A stretch of 64,000 nt of DNA. Source: CAVSJO01 sp963728445. GTDB lineage: Bacteria > Gemmatimonadota > Gemmatimonadetes > Longimicrobiales > RSA9. Every line of letters begins with the position of its first letter. Within the stretch, counting starts at the first letter, position 1. A program made the translations under genes and the position numbers. Shown in pieces: positions 16,034 to 24,507 of the stretch. The DNA lies in the NCBI GenBank assembly GCA_963728445.1, contig CAVSJO010000007.1, forward strand, positions 186,001 through 250,000, written 5' to 3'. The notes below the pieces were generated by a model. It had not been told where the DNA came from, searched no databases, and saw only the letters and a list, made by a program, of their open reading frames with translations.

Positions 16034-16450
16034 ATGGCGAGAGTGAGGGTCACGCGTCGGCTGCACTTCAGCGCGTCGCACCAGCTCCAGCGGCCGGAGT
16101 GGAGTGAGGACAGGAACCGGGAGGTATTCGGGCTGTGCGCGAACCCGCACGGGCACGGGCACAACTACGAGCTCGACGTGACGGTGGAGGGGGAGGTCGA
16201 CCCGGAGACCGGTTTCGTGATGGACCTGAAGAAGCTGCGTGATCTCGTCGAGACGGAGGTGGTGGAGGACGTGGATCACCGGAACATCAACGTGGAAGTG
16301 GAGTGGATGCGGGGCGTGAACCCGACGACGGAGAACCTGGTCGTGGCGATCTGGAATCGGATCGTCGGCGTACTGCCGAACGGCGTGGAGCTCCTGCGAC
16401 TGGTGCTATGGGAGACGCCGCGGAATTCCGTTGAATACGTGGGGGAATGA
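16034..16450 (+). CDS. 6-pyruvoyl-tetrahydropterin synthase family protein, Cys-x5-HGH type
   Basis: A 138-residue member of the PTPS/QueD family. FSASH gives zinc ligand His16; [16 protein letters not shown] holds Cys35 and zinc ligands His41 and His43. The Cys lies six residues before the first ligand, as in animal PTPS (CNNPNGHGHNY), rather than four before as in E. coli QueD. PTTENLV and LWETPRN complete the family. It should act on 7,8-dihydroneopterin triphosphate made by the next gene, folE, giving 6-pyruvoyl-tetrahydropterin or, if QueD-like, carboxy-tetrahydropterin. GGGAGG precedes the ATG. No clear promoter is seen between the upstream terminator and this gene. Confidence 0.88.
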   Translation: MARVRVTRRLHFSASHQLQRPEWSEDRNREVFGLCANPHGHGHNYELDVTVEGEVDPETGFVMDLKKLRDLVETEVVEDVDHRNINVEVEWMRGVNPTTENLVVAIWNRIVGVLPNGVELLRLVLWETPRNSVEYVGE

Positions 16451-16454
16451 AGCG

Positions 16455-17063
16455 ATGGCATCGACGGAGCAAGTGGTGGTGACGAGCGGCGGACTGGAGT
16501 CGGTCCCGTTCCAGGACCTGGTGGCGGAGATGATCGGCCGGCTGGGGGAGGACGTGGAACGCCAGGGGCTGCTGAAGACGCCGGAGCGGGTCGAGAAGAG
16601 CCTGAAGTGGCTCACGCGAGGCTACGACCTCTCCGTGGAACAGGTGATCGGTGATGCGATCTTCGACGAGGACCACCACAACATGGTCATCGTGAAGGAC
16701 ATCGAGATGTACTCGATGTGCGAGCACCACATGCTGCCCTTCTTCGGGAAGGTGCACGTCGCCTACATCCCGAACGGAAAGATCCTGGGCCTCTCGAAGG
16801 TCCCGCGCATCGTGGACGTGTTCGCCCGTCGGCTCCAGGTCCAGGAGAGGCTCACGGAGGAGATCGCGCAGGCGGTGTGGGAGGTGCTTCGGCCGCAGGG
16901 GGTCGGCGTGATCATCGAGGCGGCGCACCTGTGCATGATGATGCGGGGCGTGGAGAAGCAGAACTCGAAGACGCTGACGAGCTCGATGCGGGGCGTCTTC
17001 CTGGAGGACCTGAAGACGCGGGAGGAGTTCCTGCGGCTGTGCATGATGAACAATGTCGGCTGA
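16455..17063 (+). CDS. folE: GTP cyclohydrolase I
   Basis: A 202-residue type I GTP cyclohydrolase. Zinc ligands Cys89 and His92 are in MCEHHMLPF, and the third, Cys160, is in [21 protein letters not shown] and TSSMRGVF are the usual substrate blocks. It converts GTP to 7,8-dihydroneopterin triphosphate, the first step of folate, queuosine and biopterin synthesis. ATG 16455 lies four bases after the PTPS stop with GGGGGA upstream. It overlaps the next SDR gene by 11 nt, so the operon is tightly coupled. The presence of intact Cys/His ligands argues for the zinc (not FolE2) form. Confidence 0.96.
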   Translation: MASTEQVVVTSGGLESVPFQDLVAEMIGRLGEDVERQGLLKTPERVEKSLKWLTRGYDLSVEQVIGDAIFDEDHHNMVIVKDIEMYSMCEHHMLPFFGKVHVAYIPNGKILGLSKVPRIVDVFARRLQVQERLTEEIAQAVWEVLRPQGVGVIIEAAHLCMMMRGVEKQNSKTLTSSMRGVFLEDLKTREEFLRLCMMNNVG

Positions 17064-17778
17064 CGGGCCGGCGGGGCTGGAGGGACGTTCGGTGGTCGTC
17101 GTCGGCGCGACGGGTGGGATCGGCCGGGCCGTGGCCACCGCGTTCTCCGCGGCCGGTGCCCGGCTCCTGCTCGTAGCGCGGAGGGAAGGACCGCTGCGGG
17201 AGCTGGCGGAGCGGCTGCGGGCGGACGCACTGAGCGCCGATGTGTGCGAGAAAGGTTCGGCGGCGCGGGTCGCGGAGCGCGCCGGCGAGGTCTTCGGGGC
17301 GACGTCGCCCGACATCGTGGTCGTGGCGTCGGGAGACTTCGACCTCGCGCCGGTGGCGCAGACCTCGGAGGCCGCCTTCGATCGTCAGGTGGACGCGAAC
17401 CTGCGGGGGCCGTTCCGGGTGATCCGTGCCTTCCTGCCGGCCATGCTGGAACGGGGCGCCGGCCGGGTCGTCGGCCTCGGCTCCGTGGCGGGACGGCGAG
17501 CGCTGCCGGGCAACGGTGCGTACGCGGCGTCGAAGTACGGTCTGCGCGGGCTCTTCGAGGTGCTCGAGCTGGAGCTGCGGGGCACGGGCGTGTGCGCCAC
17601 GCTGGTCGAGCCGGCGGCGACGGACACGGGCCTCTGGGACGAGCTGGACGACGCCGTCCCGGGACTGCCTGCCCGGGCCGAGATGCTGCGCCCGGAGGAC
17701 GTCGCCGAGGCGGTGCTGTTCGTGGCCACCCGCAGCCGGGATGTGGCGATTCCGACCCTCTCCATCGGGCGAGGCTAG
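17053..17778 (+). CDS. SDR family oxidoreductase in the pterin operon (sepiapterin-reductase-like role?)
   Basis: A 241-residue classical [14 protein letters not shown] (18-28) for NADP binding, catalytic Ser in GLGSVAG, Tyr157-x3-Lys161 in YAASK. Its start lies 11 nt inside folE and it ends one base before the second PTPS-like gene, so it belongs to the pterin operon. By position a 6-pyruvoyl-tetrahydropterin or sepiapterin reductase is the natural guess, since that enzyme is also an SDR. The sequence alone does not prove a pterin substrate. Length and motifs are those of the general SDR family. Confidence 0.86.
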   Translation: MSADGPAGLEGRSVVVVGATGGIGRAVATAFSAAGARLLLVARREGPLRELAERLRADALSADVCEKGSAARVAERAGEVFGATSPDIVVVASGDFDLAPVAQTSEAAFDRQVDANLRGPFRVIRAFLPAMLERGAGRVVGLGSVAGRRALPGNGAYAASKYGLRGLFEVLELELRGTGVCATLVEPAATDTGLWDELDDAVPGLPARAEMLRPEDVAEAVLFVATRSRDVAIPTLSIGRG

Positions 17779-17779
17779 C

Positions 17780-18166
17780 GTGTACCTGGTCAACGTGCGG
17801 GCGGAGTACGACGCCGCTCACGGGCTGCGCAGCTACAAGGGGAAGCCGGAGCCGATTCACGGTCACCGGTGGACGGTGGAGGTCGGGCTGGAAACCGAGG
17901 AGCTGGGCGAGGGCGGCATCGCGTTCGATTTCGTGGAGGTCGACGCTCACCTGCGCGAGCTCGTCGGCCGCCTCGATCACGGCACCATCAACGAGACGCC
18001 TCCGTTCGACGAGCGGGAGCCGTCGGCGGAGAATCAGGCCCGGTGGTTCTTCGACGAGCTGAAGGGCAGCATGCCGCCGGCCCTCGGCGCGGCGCTGGTG
18101 TACGCCCGCGTGTGGGAGACGCCGGACCAGTGGGCGCAGTACTCGCCCCGGACGTGGCGGCCCTGA
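17780..18166 (+). CDS. PTPS-III-like protein, ExxHGH type
   Basis: A 128-residue second member of the PTPS/QueD family. It has zinc ligand His14 (AAHG) and His27/His29 in EPIHGHRW. The catalytic Cys is missing; Glu24 stands three residues before HGH. An ExxHGH motif is the mark of PTPS-III, reported to replace dihydroneopterin aldolase (FolB) by making 6-hydroxymethyl-dihydropterin from dihydroneopterin triphosphate. The pair LDHGTIN and SAENQARWF match the family. GTG 17780 has GAGG five bases upstream. It implies the operon feeds folate as well as the PTPS branch. Confidence 0.82.
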   Translation: MYLVNVRAEYDAAHGLRSYKGKPEPIHGHRWTVEVGLETEELGEGGIAFDFVEVDAHLRELVGRLDHGTINETPPFDEREPSAENQARWFFDELKGSMPPALGAALVYARVWETPDQWAQYSPRTWRP

Positions 18167-18170
18167 GCCG

Positions 18171-18806
18171 ATGCACATCCTCGTAACGGACGTACTGACC
18201 TGCCCCCGCTGCGGACCGGGCTTCGGTCTGATCCTCCTCGCCACGCGGATGCAGGAGCGCCGGGTGCTCGACGGGGAGCTGGGCTGCTCCAACTGTCGCC
18301 AGCGCTACCCGATCCGCGGCGGCTTTGCCGATCTGACGGCGCCGGGCGGGACCCGGGCCGGGAGCGAGGAGGACGCCTCGCAATCACCTTCCGTCGGGGA
18401 CAAGGAAACCGGCGTCCGCCTGGCCGCGCTCCTCGGGCTGGATGAGCCGAGGGGGATGGCGCTGCTGGCGGGCGGGCTGGCCTGCTTCGCGCCGGCGGTC
18501 GCGGCCGCTGGCGGAGACGTCGAGACCATCGCGGTGGATCCGGGGCTGGCCCTCTGGTCGGAGGCGGCCGGCGTGAGCCGGATCGGTGCCGAGGCGGGTC
18601 TGCCTCTGGCGAACCGCTCGCTGCGGGCGGTGGCCGTCTCCGGCGACGTCGACCTCTCCGAGGCCGCGCGCGTGGTCCGGCCCCTCGGACGCCTCGTCGT
18701 CGAGGGCGCGAGTCCGGACGTCGTGCGGCGCCTGCCGGAGCTCGGACTGAGCGTCCTGGCGGCCGAAGACGGCAGCGTCGTCGCCGTCCGGAAGGGCCCT
18801 TCGTGA
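18171..18806 (+). CDS. Trm112-like zinc ribbon fused to a degenerate methyltransferase-like domain
   Basis: A 211-residue protein. The N-terminal 50 residues have CPRC (11-14) and CSNC (39-42) with YPIRGGFADL, as in Trm112-like zinc ribbons. The remainder resembles the strand order of a class I SAM-dependent methyltransferase (LAGGLACFAPAVAAAGGDVE, TIAVDPG, LPLANRSLRAVAVSGDV, RPLGRLVVEG), but the glycine-rich SAM loop is weak. It is the last gene of the pterin operon, four bases after the PTPS-III-like gene. It may be a regulatory partner of a methyltransferase rather than an enzyme; function unknown. Confidence 0.72.
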   Translation: MHILVTDVLTCPRCGPGFGLILLATRMQERRVLDGELGCSNCRQRYPIRGGFADLTAPGGTRAGSEEDASQSPSVGDKETGVRLAALLGLDEPRGMALLAGGLACFAPAVAAAGGDVETIAVDPGLALWSEAAGVSRIGAEAGLPLANRSLRAVAVSGDVDLSEAARVVRPLGRLVVEGASPDVVRRLPELGLSVLAAEDGSVVAVRKGPS

Positions 18807-18868
18807 GGAGCCGGGACGGCCGTGCGCCGCGAGGCCGCGGGCGGCGCGGCGGAGCCGCCCGGCGTCGA

Positions 18869-18898
18869 TTGCGTGGTACCGGCGGCGCGGCCTATCTT
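18869..18898 (+). promoter_or_regulatory. predicted promoter for the TPR-OsmC genes
   Basis: TTGCGT (18869-18874), 18-bp spacer, TATCTT (18893-18898), 60 bp before the ATG at 18959. Confidence 0.5.
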
Positions 18899-18958
18899 GG
18901 GTCGTCGCCGCCGATCGGCGGCGGCGGTCCCGAACTTCCCGCCTCAGATCACTAGCCC

Positions 18959-19435
18959 ATGGCCTGGTGGAACAAGCTGTTCGGCGCGGATTCCGAGCCC
19001 GACGACGTCGACTACTATCGTGAAGGTCTCGAGCTCATGCGGACGGGCAACTACCACGAGGCGCTGACCTCGTTCCGGCTGGCGCAGCGGGAGGCGCCGG
19101 ACGACACGGCCGTCATGCAGCAGATCGCGATCGCGTACACGCGCATCGGCATGACGGAGGAGGCGGCGCGCACGTACCGCGGCGTTCTGTCCCGGGAGCC
19201 GGACGAGCCGGGGGCCCACTACGGGCTGGCGTTCCTGCTTCTGTCGGAAGGGAAATCGGACGAGGCGGCGGAGCACCTGCGCGCGTTCCTGGAGCAGCCG
19301 CCGGGCGGGGGCGAGGCGGAGCGGCACCTGGCCCACGCCCGGGACACGCTCGCGCAGATCGAGGCCGGCGGCGGGAACGGCGCCGCGGGCCAGGGCGACC
19401 TGCTGGGCGGCGCCGGCGGCCGCACTGAGGGCTGA
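18959..19435 (+). CDS. TPR-repeat protein
   Basis: A 158-residue soluble protein with about three tetratricopeptide repeats: one starts at YYREGLELMRTGNYHEALTS, one at VMQQIAIAYTRIGMTEEAAR, and one at AHYGLAFLLLSEGKSDEAAE. The C-terminal 30 residues are Gly/Ala-rich and probably disordered. The MAWWNKLFG start suggests a short amphipathic segment. It is a protein-protein adaptor of unknown partner. Its stop overlaps the start of the OsmC gene by one base (TGATG). Confidence 0.82.
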   Translation: MAWWNKLFGADSEPDDVDYYREGLELMRTGNYHEALTSFRLAQREAPDDTAVMQQIAIAYTRIGMTEEAARTYRGVLSREPDEPGAHYGLAFLLLSEGKSDEAAEHLRAFLEQPPGGGEAERHLAHARDTLAQIEAGGGNGAAGQGDLLGGAGGRTEG

Positions 19436-19845
19436 TGGCAGACGCCACGGTGCGGCTGGAGTGGACCGGCAGCGGACACCATTTCCGGGGCGGCCGGCCC
19501 GGCGGCCCGGTCGCGGACGTGGACGGGGATGGGCAGGCGGGTCCGTCGCCCATGCAGACGCTGCTCATCTCCCTGGGCGGGTGCACGGCGGCGGACGTGC
19601 TGGACATCCTGCGAAAGATGCGGATCGAGCCGACCTCGTTCGACGTGCTGGTGGAGGGCGACCGGAAGCCGGATCCGCCGCGGCGCTACACGCGGCTGCG
19701 GCTCGTCTACACGCTCGAGGGCGTGGGCGAGGAGGACGAGGCGAAGGTGCGTCGGGCCGTCGACCTGTCGCACGAGAAGTACTGCAGCGTGCTGCATTCG
19801 CTGCAGCCGGACATCGAGATCGGGACCGAGATCGTTCTTCGCTGA
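19435..19845 (+). CDS. OsmC-family peroxiredoxin-like protein
   Basis: A 136-residue OsmC/Ohr-family protein. The two reactive cysteines are in SLGGCTAADV (Cys50) and EKYCSVLHSL (near residue 116), the usual pair for reduction of organic hydroperoxides by a homodimer. PSPMQTLLISLGG is the standard OsmC helix start. It is closer to the general OsmC (YhfA-like) group than to Ohr. Translationally coupled to the TPR gene. Confidence 0.88.
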   Translation: MADATVRLEWTGSGHHFRGGRPGGPVADVDGDGQAGPSPMQTLLISLGGCTAADVLDILRKMRIEPTSFDVLVEGDRKPDPPRRYTRLRLVYTLEGVGEEDEAKVRRAVDLSHEKYCSVLHSLQPDIEIGTEIVLR

Positions 19846-19892
19846 AGCGGTCGCGGCAGTTCCAGTCCCCGGATGAGGGTGGAGCCGGAGCG

Positions 19893-21758
19893 ATGTCGAC
19901 ACGGCCGGTGAGCCGACAGTTCGTCTCCACGCCGGCGGATCTGCCGGCCGGGACGCTGGTCCAGCTCCTCTTCGACGCCGTAGCGCGCTGGGAGTCGAAG
20001 GAGGCGTTCCGCCGCAAGGCGGGCGGGAGCTGGCACGTCCTGACGTACCGGGACCTCGCCGCGGACGTGCACCGCGCGGCCCTGGGGCTGGAGGCGCTCG
20101 GCGTCGAGCGCGGAGACAGGGTCGCCATCCTGTCCGAGAACCGCCCGGAATGGCCGACGATCGATTTCGCGACGCTCGCCGTCGGGGCGGTGAACGTGCC
20201 GGTCTACCCGAGCCTGCCGGCGGGGCAGATCCGCTACCTGCTCAGGGACTCGGAAGCGAAGCTGGTCGTCTGCTCGACGGCGGAGCAGCTGGACAAGGTG
20301 CGGGAGATCCGGAGCGAGCTGCCGAAGCTCGGGCGCGTCGTGGTCATGGACGACGTGTCCCTCGAGGATCGCAGCGTCCTCACCTTCCGGCAGGTGATGG
20401 ACCTGTCGGAGCGGGCGACGGACCGCTCGTTCCTGGGGTTCCAGCAGCGTTCCCTGGAGGCGGCCCCGGAGGACGTGGCTACGATCATCTACACGTCCGG
20501 CACGACGGGTCGGCCCAAGGGTGTGATGCTGAGCCACCGGAACCTGTACTCGAACGTGCAGGCGTGCCGGCCGGTGCTGCCCATCACGGAGTGGGACGTG
20601 GCGCTGAGCTTCCTGCCGCTGTCCCACGTCTTCGAGCGGCTGGTGGACTACGTCCTCTTCCTGGGCGGCTGCACGATCGCGTACGCGGAATCGTTCGACC
20701 GCGTGCCGGACAACATGCGCGAGGTGAGGCCGACGATCGTGGCTTCGGTGCCGCGCCTGTACGAGAAGATCCACACGCGGGTGATGTCGGCCGCGGGTCT
20801 GCGGCGGCGCCTCGTCCGGTGGGCGGAGAGCGTGGGCGCCGAGTGGGCGGAGGCCGTGGTGGAGGGAGGGGAGGCGGGGGCGCTGCTCTCCGCGAAGCAC
20901 GCGCTCGCCGATCGGCTCGTCTTCCGGAAGGTGCGTGCGGCGGCGGGCGGCCGGCTGAAGTTCTTCATCTCGGGCGGTGCGCCGCTGGACACGGGGATCG
21001 CGAAGTTCTTCTACGCGGCCGGAATGCCGATCCTGGAGGGGTACGGGCTGACGGAGACGTCGCCGGTCACGAACGTGAACGCGCCCGGGGCGATGCGCTT
21101 CGGAACGGTGGGGCGGCCGGTGCCGGGCACGGAGGAGATGATCGCGGAGGACGGAGAGGTGCTCGTGCGCGGACCGCAGGTGATGGCCGGCTACTACCGC
21201 ATGCCGGAGGAGACGGCGGCGGTCGTGGACGAGGACGGCTGGTTCCACACAGGAGACGTGGGAGCCATCGACGACGACGGCTTCCTGAGCATCACGGACC
21301 GAAAGAAGGACCTGATCGTCACGGCGGGGGGAAAGAACATCGCGCCGCAGCCCATCGAGAATCGGGTCAAGCGGAACCGCTTCGTTGCGGAGGCGGTCAT
21401 GATCGGGGATCGCCGGCCGTACCCTGTGCTGCTGGTGGTGCCGGACCGACAGGCGCTGCGGAAGTGGGCTTCCGGGGCGGGGATCCAGGCGGACGACGAC
21501 GAGGCGCTGCTGCGGGATCCGCGTGTCCAGCAGCACATGGAGGACGAGGTGTTCGGGGCGGTGGCGGACTTCGCTCGCTACGAGCGGCCGAAGAAGCTGG
21601 CGCTGCTCGAGCACGAATTCTCCGTGGAGAGTGGCGAGCTGACGCCGAGTCTGAAGGTGAAGCGGAAGGTGGTGACGGAGCGGTACGGACACGTCATCGA
21701 AGGGCTGTACGGAACGAGCCGGGACGACGACGTCTCCTCGGAGAGCGAGCTGGAATGA
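19893..21758 (+). CDS. long-chain fatty acid-CoA ligase
   Basis: A 621-residue AMP-binding (ANL) enzyme of the FadD15/long-chain type. The nucleotide motif IIYTSGTTGRPKGV is at about 198-211, GYGLTETSPV near 383, HTGDVG near 451, and DRKKDLIVTAGGKNIAPQPIE carries the hinge and C-terminal domain. FLPLSHVFERLVDY is characteristic of the long-chain group. It forms acyl-adenylate and then acyl-CoA, peripheral to the membrane. The catalytic Lys should be in ELTPSLKVKRKVV at the C terminus. It follows OsmC by 47 nt. Chain-length preference cannot be read from sequence. Confidence 0.92.
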   Translation: MSTRPVSRQFVSTPADLPAGTLVQLLFDAVARWESKEAFRRKAGGSWHVLTYRDLAADVHRAALGLEALGVERGDRVAILSENRPEWPTIDFATLAVGAVNVPVYPSLPAGQIRYLLRDSEAKLVVCSTAEQLDKVREIRSELPKLGRVVVMDDVSLEDRSVLTFRQVMDLSERATDRSFLGFQQRSLEAAPEDVATIIYTSGTTGRPKGVMLSHRNLYSNVQACRPVLPITEWDVALSFLPLSHVFERLVDYVLFLGGCTIAYAESFDRVPDNMREVRPTIVASVPRLYEKIHTRVMSAAGLRRRLVRWAESVGAEWAEAVVEGGEAGALLSAKHALADRLVFRKVRAAAGGRLKFFISGGAPLDTGIAKFFYAAGMPILEGYGLTETSPVTNVNAPGAMRFGTVGRPVPGTEEMIAEDGEVLVRGPQVMAGYYRMPEETAAVVDEDGWFHTGDVGAIDDDGFLSITDRKKDLIVTAGGKNIAPQPIENRVKRNRFVAEAVMIGDRRPYPVLLVVPDRQALRKWASGAGIQADDDEALLRDPRVQQHMEDEVFGAVADFARYERPKKLALLEHEFSVESGELTPSLKVKRKVVTERYGHVIEGLYGTSRDDDVSSESELE

Positions 21759-21774
21759 GGCCGGGCAGCGCGTC

Positions 21775-22128
21775 GTGCCGCCGGGGCGGCGGGTGACGAA
21801 GGCCCGCGTGGCGCTCACGACCACGCCCGACGAGGCGACGGCGGAGCGCATCGTTGAAGCCCTGCTCGCGGACGGGATCATCGCCTGTGGCACGATCCTG
21901 CCGGGAGCGCGCTCCATCTACCGATGGCGCGGAGCGGTGGAGCGGGCGTCCGAGTCGCTCGTGATCCTGAAGACGCGGACGGACCGGGTCGAGGAACTGG
22001 AGGAGCGCCTGGAGGCGCTGCACCCGTACGACCTGCCCGAGCTGCTCGTGCTGCCGATCGAAGCGGGACTGGCGGGGTATCTGGCGTGGATCGACGACAG
22101 CCTGTCGAGGACGAACGAGGATGGATAG
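21775..22128 (+). CDS. cutA: divalent-cation tolerance protein CutA
   Basis: A 117-residue CutA1 protein: ALLADGIIACGTILPG, then SIYRWRGAVERASE, LILKT-type strand and HPYDLPELLVLPI, all diagnostic. CutA forms very stable trimers with a ferredoxin-like fold; linked to copper tolerance in E. coli, but its true role is unsettled. The GTG at 21775 is used; another GTG six codons in (21793) is equally possible. It overlaps the following TPR gene by 8 nt. Confidence 0.9.
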   Translation: MPPGRRVTKARVALTTTPDEATAERIVEALLADGIIACGTILPGARSIYRWRGAVERASESLVILKTRTDRVEELEERLEALHPYDLPELLVLPIEAGLAGYLAWIDDSLSRTNEDG

Positions 22129-22897
22129 AAAGCGCATGAGTCGGAGACGGACACGGGCGGCAGAGCATGCCGCGGTCGGAGCATCGGGATCGGCGGGCGA
22201 AATGCCGGAAAAGAACGAGGGATCGGAGCCCATGGAGAGCGGCGGAGACGAAGCGGCTGCGGCCGGGACCGGCGGGTCGGCCCCGGCGGACCCGCGGCTG
22301 GCCGAGCTCGATGCCCGGGAGGCTGCCGGCGATCGGCCGGGAGCGGTGGAGATCCTTCGGGCCCTCGTCGTCGAGCGGCCTCGGGATCTCGGGCTGCGGC
22401 TGCGTCTCGCGCACCACTACGAGGCTTCGGGACAGATGGTGCTGGCGCTGGATCAGCTCCAGACCGCTCGGGAGATGGACGATTCGAACGTCGACGTGCT
22501 CTCGTCCCTGGGAGCCACGCTCGGCGCGCTGGCCCGCTACGATCAGGCGGATCGGGAGTTGAAGCGCGCGCTGCGTCTGGACCCGGACCGTGCCGACATC
22601 CACCTGAACCTGGGCATGCTGCTCTTCAAGCGCGGGCTGTACGCACAGGCCGAGGCGGCGCTGCGGCGGGCGACGGAGCTGGATGCGGATTCTGCCGTCG
22701 CCCACTTCTACCGGGGCGAGGCGCTCAACCAGATCGGCCGGGTGGACGACGCCCTCGTGATGCTGGAGCGCTCCGTCGCCCTGGACCCGCGGAACGCCAA
22801 GGCGTTCTACACGATGGGCATCCTCTACGACAAGAAGAACCTGCCGCAGCAGGCCGAGTCGATGTACCGCCGCGCACGGGAGGTGGCGTCCGCGTGA
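22121..22897 (+). CDS. TPR-repeat protein
   Basis: A 258-residue protein: a basic, then Ala/Gly/Glu-rich low-complexity start (1-55) followed by five to six tetratricopeptide repeats (for example VDVLSSLGATLGALARYDQA, DIHLNLGMLLFKRGLYAQAE, AVAHFYRGEALNQIGRVDDA). Canonical W/L/G/Y/A/F/A/P spacing is kept in all. Probable scaffold; no signal peptide. ATG 22121 is used; an ATG at 22136 would also serve. It overlaps cutA by 8 nt and the macro-domain gene by GTGA. Confidence 0.83.
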   Translation: MDRKRMSRRRTRAAEHAAVGASGSAGEMPEKNEGSEPMESGGDEAAAAGTGGSAPADPRLAELDAREAAGDRPGAVEILRALVVERPRDLGLRLRLAHHYEASGQMVLALDQLQTAREMDDSNVDVLSSLGATLGALARYDQADRELKRALRLDPDRADIHLNLGMLLFKRGLYAQAEAALRRATELDADSAVAHFYRGEALNQIGRVDDALVMLERSVALDPRNAKAFYTMGILYDKKNLPQQAESMYRRAREVASA

Positions 22898-23415
22898 TCT
22901 CCGTCCGCCTGGGCGACCCGGCCCGGAGCGGAACGGTCGCGATCCTGCGGCCGGTGACCACGGACTGGGCCGCCGTCAGTCCCGCCACGCGGCGTCTGGA
23001 GCTCGCGGCGGGAGAGGCGCTTCGTCAGCAGTGCGAGAAGCTCGGCGAGCTGCCGCTCGGGTCCGCCGTGATCACCGGAGCGGGTGACCTCGAGGCCGAG
23101 TTCATGGTGCACGCCGCCGTCCGCGCCCGGGACGAGGGCGTATCCGCTGCCGGGGTCCGACGGGCCCTGCTGAACGGGCTCCGCCGCCTGGCCGAGTGGG
23201 ACCTCGACTCCGTGGCAATCATGCCGTTCGGAACGGGACCCGGCGGCCTCGAAGCGGAAGAGGCCGCGGCGGCCATGGCCGCGGTGCTCGTGGAGCACGG
23301 CCGGACGGGCGCCAGCCCCGCAGAGGTCGTGGTCTGCGTGGAGAACGCCTACGAACAGGAGGTGTTCCAGACCGCGCTCGACCGAAGCTCGGCCGACGAT
23401 GCGGCCGGATCCTGA
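22894..23415 (+). CDS. macro-domain (ADP-ribose-binding-like) protein
   Basis: A 173-residue protein resembling a macro domain: LPLGSAVITGAGDLEAEFMV then HAAVR matches the ligand-loop block of that fold (GxAVxTxAGxL..xVHAVG), and DLDSVAIMPFGTGPGGLEAE matches the second loop (SVAFPxISTGxxGxP). The long N-terminal strand pair (ISVRLGDPARSGTVAILRPV) fits. It may bind or remove ADP-ribose or a related nucleotide. The GTG start lies in GTGA with the TPR stop and the gene overlaps the IMPase gene by 17 nt. Confidence 0.75.
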   Translation: MISVRLGDPARSGTVAILRPVTTDWAAVSPATRRLELAAGEALRQQCEKLGELPLGSAVITGAGDLEAEFMVHAAVRARDEGVSAAGVRRALLNGLRRLAEWDLDSVAIMPFGTGPGGLEAEEAAAAMAAVLVEHGRTGASPAEVVVCVENAYEQEVFQTALDRSSADDAAGS

Positions 23416-24319
23416 GGCCGGGCCGGACGGCCTGATGGAGGATCTGGAGCTTGCCCGCCAGGCCTCTCTGGACGCCGGACTGGCGGTGCTTCGGGCCTTC
23501 GGGGGACCGCACCGCGTGCGCCACAAGACGGCGGATCAGCCGGTCACGGACGCGGACCTCGCGGCCGATCGCCTCATCCGGGAGCGCCTGACGGCCGGCC
23601 GGCCGGCCTACGGATGGCTGTCCGAGGAGACGGCGGACCAGCCGGACCGCCTGGGTAAGGACCGGGTATGGATCGTCGACCCCATCGACGGCACGCGCTC
23701 CTACATCGACGGGCGCCCCGAATACGCCATCTCCGTCGGGCTGGCCAAGGACGGCGTCGCCGTCGCCGGGGTGATCTTCAATCCGTCGGCGGGTGAGCTC
23801 TTTCTGGCGGCGCGAGGAGCCGGCGCGTGGCTCCAGCGGATGCCGGCTTCGGCCGACGGCATCCGGGCCGCCGCGGCCCACACGCCTTTGGACGGAGCGA
23901 CGCGGCTCCGGGTGAGCGACGTCGCCGATCCTCGTGCGGTGCGGCTCGTCGCCTCGCGCTCGGAGATCCGCGCGGGGGAGATCGATCCGTTCACCGACTG
24001 GTCCGTCGAGGGCGCGGGCAGCACCGCCTGGAAGATGGCGACGGTGGCGGCCGGCCGGGCCGACGTGTTTCTGAGTCGCGGTCCGAAGAGCGAATGGGAC
24101 GTGTGCGGCGGAGACGTGATCGTGCGGGAGGCCGGTGGCTGGTGCTCCGACCTCCTGGGCGGGCGGCTGGTGTACAACCGGCGCAGCACCGGCGTGCACG
24201 GCATCCTGGCCACGAACGGACGGCTGTCCGAATCCGTGATCGAAAGGATCCGGACTCTGCCCCCCACGGTGCGCATGCGGCGCGAGGAGGCCGCGTCCGG
24301 CGAAGGAGGAAGTGAATGA
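23399..24319 (+). CDS. inositol monophosphatase-family phosphatase
   Basis: A 306-residue Mg-dependent phosphatase of the IMPase/CysQ superfamily. Metal ligands are in WLSEETAD (Glu), WIVDPIDGTRSYIDG (Asp residues) and KSEWDVCGGDVIVREAGG (Asp). The alternatives are inositol-1-phosphatase, histidinol-phosphatase-like enzyme and 3'-phosphoadenosine 5'-phosphate phosphatase (CysQ); motifs do not separate them. The neighbouring macro-domain gene makes a nucleotide substrate attractive but unproven. The start overlaps the macro gene and the stop overlaps the next small gene by ATGA. Confidence 0.87.
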   Translation: MRPDPEAGPDGLMEDLELARQASLDAGLAVLRAFGGPHRVRHKTADQPVTDADLAADRLIRERLTAGRPAYGWLSEETADQPDRLGKDRVWIVDPIDGTRSYIDGRPEYAISVGLAKDGVAVAGVIFNPSAGELFLAARGAGAWLQRMPASADGIRAAAAHTPLDGATRLRVSDVADPRAVRLVASRSEIRAGEIDPFTDWSVEGAGSTAWKMATVAAGRADVFLSRGPKSEWDVCGGDVIVREAGGWCSDLLGGRLVYNRRSTGVHGILATNGRLSESVIERIRTLPPTVRMRREEAASGEGGSE

Positions 24320-24483
24320 CGATACTGCAGATCATTGGCGCCATCGTGGCGCTCGTGCTGGGAATCTACATCGGGCTCGGTTTTCCCGGTCTGCCGGGAC
24401 GTGAGAACCGGATCGTTCGCCACCGCCGCAGGCGACACAAGAGCTTCACGCCCCTGGACTGGCTCAAGCCGCCCAAGATCTGA
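24316..24483 (+). CDS. 55-residue single-pass membrane protein
   Basis: A small gene that is easily missed: ATG at 24316 within ATGA of the IMPase stop, with GGAGG seven bases upstream (24305-24309). The product begins with a hydrophobic helix (MTILQIIGAIVALVLGIYIG), then a Gly/Pro turn, a cluster of His and Arg (VRHRRRRHK) and ends PLDWLKPPKI. The overlap and ribosome binding site argue for a real gene. Function unknown; the basic tail would lie in the cytoplasm. Confidence 0.72.
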   Translation: MTILQIIGAIVALVLGIYIGLGFPGLPGRENRIVRHRRRRHKSFTPLDWLKPPKI

Positions 24484-24507
24484 TCGAGGAATGATCCGGA
24501 TGGGGTC

